From: an uncultured Muribaculaceae bacterium
GTDB lineage: Bacteria > Bacteroidota > Bacteroidia > Bacteroidales > Muribaculaceae
Assembly (NCBI GenBank): GCA_947625935.1
Contig: CANQQE010000010.1
Span: forward strand, 36,715-100,714
Reading direction: 5' to 3'
DNA: 64,000 bases
The stretch's first letter is position 1. Each line of letters starts with the position of its first letter. Below are positions 60,827 through 64,000 of the stretch, piece after piece. Under the pieces are notes generated by a model. It was not told where the DNA came from, did no database searches, and saw only the letters and a program-made list of their open reading frames with translations. The translations under genes were made by a program, and so were the position numbers.

Positions 60827-61954
60827 ATGAAAGCTCTAAAAAGATATATCATCGCTTCCTTAGCAGTAGCCGCTACACTCGGGGCTATGGCTCAGGACTC
60901 GTCGAGCAGCAGCGCAGTAATGCGCCGCGGGGCAAAAGACCGCAAGGCCCGCAACGCCCAAAACTCGCCAGAAATCACGCAGCGCATGGAGAGTTTCTAT
61001 GAGGAGACGCCGACCAGCGACGCCGACCTCCAATGGATGCGCGTGATTTACCGCCAACTCGACCTTAACGACCCCAAAAACGCTCCCCTTTATTACCCTG
61101 AGGAAAGCATCGAGGGGCAAGAGAACCTTTTCCGCATACTGATGAGGCTGCTCGCCAACAATCAGATACACGCCTACGAGTATCTCGACGGGCGCGAGAT
61201 ATTCACCGACCAGTACAGGGTGAAGGTGAAGGATATGCTCGACAGATTCCACATACTTCACGCCGACGCAAAAGGCTCGACCGAGAAGAACCCGAAATTT
61301 ACCATCGAGGAAAGCGATGTCCCGGCCAACGAGGTGTTGAGCTATTACATCCTGGAACGCTGGGAATTTGACTCGCGCACCAACCGGCTCGCTACCAAAG
61401 TCGAAGCCATCTGCCCCGTGCTGCACCGTTCGGGCGACTTCGGCGGAGAGGCTGTGAAGTACCCCATGTTCTGGGTTAAAATGAACGACCTGCGCCCATA
61501 TCTGGCACAACAGTACATATTCACCGATGATGACAACAACCTCGCGCAACACACCTACGACGATTTCTTCAAGATGAATATGTATCAGGGTGACATTTAC
61601 AAGACCCGCAATCTGCGCAACAAGTCGATGATGCAGCTCTATCCCGACCCCGATGACCTGAAACGCGCACAGGACAGCATACATAACCGATTGACCAACT
61701 TCGAGAAAAAGCTGTGGGTTCCGTCACGCGAGGAACTCGCCGCCGCCCGCGAAGCGAAGGAGAAAGCCGAAGCCGCCGGCGACTCGGTCGTGATAGCCTC
61801 GCGTGACGATGAGAAACAGGCTCCGAAAAGCTCATCGCGCACATCGAGAGGGAAAAAGAAACAATCCAAGTCGAAAACAAAAGTCAAAGAGTCGAGCGTA
61901 AAGAAAAGCAACTCGTCGAACAACGCAGTGCGTTCGGTGCGCCGACGCAAATAA
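60827..61954 (+). CDS. gldN: GldN/PorN periplasmic ring protein
   Basis: This 375-residue secreted protein has a signal peptide (MKALKRYIIASLAVAATLGA...). The middle (about 60-260) is the GldN domain: DADLQWMRVIYRQLDLNDPK, NAPLYYPEE, FRILMRLLANNQIHAYEYLD and YFIL-like LSYYILERWEFDSRTNRLAT. The last 60 residues are lysine- and serine-rich (SSRTSRGKKKQSKSKTKVKE) and appear disordered, longer than in Porphyromonas PorN. GldN forms the 33-fold ring with GldK under the outer membrane. The DEAD-box gene starts at the very next base after its stop. Confidence 0.93.
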   Translation: MKALKRYIIASLAVAATLGAMAQDSSSSSAVMRRGAKDRKARNAQNSPEITQRMESFYEETPTSDADLQWMRVIYRQLDLNDPKNAPLYYPEESIEGQENLFRILMRLLANNQIHAYEYLDGREIFTDQYRVKVKDMLDRFHILHADAKGSTEKNPKFTIEESDVPANEVLSYYILERWEFDSRTNRLATKVEAICPVLHRSGDFGGEAVKYPMFWVKMNDLRPYLAQQYIFTDDDNNLAQHTYDDFFKMNMYQGDIYKTRNLRNKSMMQLYPDPDDLKRAQDSIHNRLTNFEKKLWVPSREELAAAREAKEKAEAAGDSVVIASRDDEKQAPKSSSRTSRGKKKQSKSKTKVKESSVKKSNSSNNAVRSVRRRK

Positions 61955-63280
61955 ATGAGACTTAACGATATAATAGGCCGAGTCAAAGAAAAAGCCGGCA
62001 TCAAGTCGCTCAATGAGATGCAGCGGGCGATGGCAGCCGACACGTCACGCGACACAGTGCTTCTCGCTCCGACCGGATCGGGCAAAACTCTCGCATTCAC
62101 CATATCGGCCTTAGCGGGAGCCACACCGCCGACAGGCAAGGTGCAGATAGTCGTCGTGGCTCCTTCGCGTGAGTTAGTTACGCAAATCGCGGAGGTTATA
62201 CGCCCGATAGCCATCCCGTTGAGGACGGTGGCCTTCTATGGCGGCCACTCGATGGCAGACGAAACAAGGTCGCTGTCGACCATTCCAGACATTATAGTGG
62301 CCACACCCGGCCGTCTGCTCGACCACCTCAACCGTTCAAATCTCGACCTGAAAGGTGTCGAGACACTTGTCCTTGACGAGTATGACAAATCGCTTGAACT
62401 GGGATTTCACGACGAGATGAAACGCATCAGCAAGCGCATGGGCCGCATAGGCCGCATCATACTGACATCGGCCACGCCTCTGAAGGCAATGCCCGATTTT
62501 CTACATTTCGACAAGCATCCGACAATAATCGACTACACCGAGCTGATTGACAATCCATCGGGCAGGACGGACATTGTCGAGGTGCCATCGCCCACGAAAG
62601 ACAAGCTCTACACGCTCCTCGACCTCGCCGCAGGATTTCCCTTGGGAAGCCGCGCCATAATCTTCGTCAACCACCGAGAAAGCGCAGAGAGAATCCATGA
62701 CGCGATGAAAAAAGCGGGATTCCCCGCAGGTCTTTACCACGGAGGTCTCGACCAACAACAAAGAGAGCTGGCGGTGGAATTGCTAAACAACGGCACTACA
62801 CCTTTGCTTGTGGCGACCGACTTGGCTTCTCGCGGACTCGACATAACCGGGGTGGAACAGGTAGTCCACTACCATCTGCCCCCTACCCCTGAGAACTGGA
62901 CACACCGCAACGGCCGCACAGCTCGACAAAACGCCACAGGCACCGTCTACACGATAACCGCCGAGGGAGAAAACATCCCTGACTACGTCAAATGCCAAAG
63001 AATGTTCCGTCCCAAAGAACGAGTCGGCCAGCCAAGGCAATCAAACGTGGCCACCCTCTATTTCAACGGGGGCAAAAAGGAGAAGATATCACGAGGGGAT
63101 ATCGCCGGATTTCTTATGCAAAAGGGAGGACTCGCGCCGGAGGAGGTAACCCATATAACGGTCAAAGACCATCATTCACTTGCAGCCGTCCCGGCGGCGA
63201 AAGTCAGGGAGACCCTCGATGCGATATCCCCCCACCGCATAAAGGGGCAACGCCTGCGCATCAGCCAAATTGAGGGTTGA
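61955..63280 (+). CDS. DEAD-box RNA helicase with DbpA-like RNA-binding domain
   Basis: This 441-residue ATP-dependent helicase shows motif I APTGSGKT, Ia APSRELV, motif II as DEYD (VLDEYDKSLELGF), motif III SAT, and the HRNGRTAR motif VI. The C-terminal ~75 residues (ISRGDIAGFLMQKGGLAPEE...IKGQRLRISQIEG) are the DbpA/CsdA-type RNA-binding domain. In DbpA this domain recognises hairpin 92 of 23S rRNA during large-subunit assembly. No gap separates it from gldN, so it is likely co-transcribed, although no functional link to secretion is known. The DEYD box is a rare but seen variant of DEAD. Confidence 0.92.
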   Translation: MRLNDIIGRVKEKAGIKSLNEMQRAMAADTSRDTVLLAPTGSGKTLAFTISALAGATPPTGKVQIVVVAPSRELVTQIAEVIRPIAIPLRTVAFYGGHSMADETRSLSTIPDIIVATPGRLLDHLNRSNLDLKGVETLVLDEYDKSLELGFHDEMKRISKRMGRIGRIILTSATPLKAMPDFLHFDKHPTIIDYTELIDNPSGRTDIVEVPSPTKDKLYTLLDLAAGFPLGSRAIIFVNHRESAERIHDAMKKAGFPAGLYHGGLDQQQRELAVELLNNGTTPLLVATDLASRGLDITGVEQVVHYHLPPTPENWTHRNGRTARQNATGTVYTITAEGENIPDYVKCQRMFRPKERVGQPRQSNVATLYFNGGKKEKISRGDIAGFLMQKGGLAPEEVTHITVKDHHSLAAVPAAKVRETLDAISPHRIKGQRLRISQIEG

Positions 63281-63337
63281 CAACCATCGTTTTTGTTCCA
63301 ATTATCAGATCAGGTAGTATAAAATTTTCAGAAAAGT

Positions 63338-63369
63338 TTTGGCATTTTAGAAAAATAGCCTTACCTTTG
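63338..63369 (+). promoter_or_regulatory. tRNA-Lys promoter
   Basis: TTTG (63338-63341), exactly 20 bases, then TACCTTTG (63362-63369), 41 bases before the tRNA. A perfect match, with the same -7 box as the tRNA-Val and tRNA-Pro promoters. Confidence 0.8.
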
Positions 63370-63410
63370 CATCGCAATTGCGGGAAAGTCCACAAGACAA
63401 ACGCAATAAT

Positions 63411-63483
63411 GACTCCGTAGCTCAGTTGGTAGAGCAAATGACTCTTAATCATTGGGTCGAGAGTTCGAGCCTCTCCGGGGTCA
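63411..63483 (+). tRNA. tRNA-Lys (anticodon CTT)
   Basis: The acceptor GACTCCG pairs with CGGGGTC (one T-G wobble). The anticodon arm is AATGA-CTCTTAA-TCATT with anticodon CTT. The T arm has GAGTTCGAGCCTC. Discriminator A; CCA is not encoded. Confidence 0.96.
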
Positions 63484-63507
63484 CAAAGCAAAATGGCAAA
63501 ACGCCGC

Positions 63508-63546
63508 AAAGCACTGAAATCACTTGATTTTCAGTGCTTTTTTAAT
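63508..63546 (+). terminator. Terminator of tRNA-Lys
   Basis: AAAGCACTGAAA (63508-63519) pairs with TTTCAGTGCTTT (63529-63540), followed by more T residues. Perfect 12-bp stem. Confidence 0.93.
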
Positions 63547-63587
63547 TTGCCAAAATTTCAGAACGGCGCAGAATACAGAGGTGGCGA

Positions 63588-63899
63588 GTGAGTCATTAGT
63601 GAGTACTCACGTTTGTGAGTAATTCGACTCACGGTTGGCGGAAATCATCAGTGAGTCGGCTGACACAGCGTAAGTTAGACCGTCATCACGCCTCACAAAG
63701 TGGGGTTTTGAGCATAGGAGCGAACCTTTGACCCGGTTGGGGTCGCAATTTTCGGAGTTTCTAAACACTATTTAACTCTTGAAATATTCTTTAACTACAT
63801 ATCCCGCTTAAAACCATTCCATGATACCGATTTCTGCGCTTTGCGCCATTTTACACCGTGAGCCGTACTCACGGGTTGCCGGCTAAACAGGCGTGAGTC
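63588..63899. repeat. Cluster of GTGAGTC/GACTCAC motifs downstream of tRNA-Lys
   Basis: GTGAGT(C) or its complement occurs at 63588-63594, 63599-63610 (as the perfect palindrome GTGAGTACTCAC), 63615-63620, 63626-63632 (inverted), 63651-63657 and 63893-63899. A related CCGTGAG/CTCACGG pair lies at 63856-63874. The spacing is irregular. No gene is supported between 63547 and the end. An ATG at 63997 may begin the next gene outside the window. Confidence 0.65.
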
Positions 63900-64000
63900 G
63901 CCGCAATGACTATTCCAGCGAGATCAGATGTTTTTCTTCGTTTTGATATGTCGGGGAAAATGATTATATTTATGTAACCATTAAACCCACAGAGAAATGA

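Noticed and set aside
63588-63899. CRISPR array made of GTGAGTC units
   Set aside because: The units are only 6-7 bases, irregularly spaced and in both orientations, and no cas gene is in the window.

Overview
The window looks like a chromosome segment of an anaerobic gut Bacteroidales bacterium, most likely of the Muribaculaceae or a close relative. The evidence is the set of TAnnTTTG -7 promoter boxes (often TTTG-N20-TAnnTTTG), the absence of obvious Shine-Dalgarno sites, a ferredoxin-dependent 2-oxoacid oxidoreductase, a GldK-L-M-N type IX secretion operon, GldD/GldE, and secreted proteins ending in a YNLQGIRV-like tail. Core genes are GC-rich with many codons ending in C. Several inserted cassettes are clearly more AT-rich. 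All family names come from reading the translated sequence; no database search was run.

Layout. 1-7.4 kb: end of pepT, miaA, an acyltransferase, an alpha/beta hydrolase, and a TPR histidine kinase with a LuxR-type response regulator, a lipoprotein and a frameshifted membrane protein. 7.5-9.4 kb: an AbiE-like toxin-antitoxin pair and tRNA-Val. 9.5-28.9 kb: ansA-metG, a beta-helix lipoprotein, a four-subunit 2-oxoacid:ferredoxin oxidoreductase, a secreted phosphodiester glycosidase, a C69 dipeptidase, then gyrB, rnr, rsmA and mgtE. 29-31 kb: an orphan secretion-tail remnant and a second AbiEii module. 31.1-39.7 kb: cdd, ftsB-like, coaX, an outer-membrane protein, lptC, a CNNM/CBS protein, a TrmH-type methylase, tRNA-Pro, a polyprenol-sugar synthase and pyrC. 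39.7-41.7 kb: an AT-rich restriction-modification cassette. 41.7-46.1 kb: upp, a phosphopantetheinyl transferase, gldD, gldE and a Panacea-type toxin-antitoxin pair. 46.5-53.9 kb: a 1440-residue secreted protein, a sirtuin and glgB. 54.2-63.3 kb: an ECF sigma factor, porT, porP, gldK, gldL, gldM, gldN and a DEAD-box helicase. The window ends with tRNA-Lys and a 0.5-kb non-coding stretch rich in GTGAGTC motifs.

How the parts fit. The 54-62 kb operon plus gldD/gldE would supply most of the type IX secretion and gliding-type machinery. Two proteins in the window (17.9-20.3 kb and 46.5-50.9 kb) carry plausible sorting tails, and a third tail survives as an orphan at 29.0 kb. Four small defence or stress cassettes (two AbiE-like, one Panacea-linked, one restriction-modification) sit singly between core genes, with no transposase or integrase beside them inside the window.

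The most unusual points are: a cytosine-N4-type methyltransferase fused to an apparently catalytically dead staphylococcal-nuclease-like domain and paired with a MjaI-like endonuclease; an ECF sigma gene heading the secretion operon; a GC-rich palindromic repeat family; toxin-antitoxin promoters bracketed by or embedded in inverted repeats; -7 boxes lying so close to start codons that leaderless mRNAs are predicted; and the GTGAGTC motif cluster beside tRNA-Lys.
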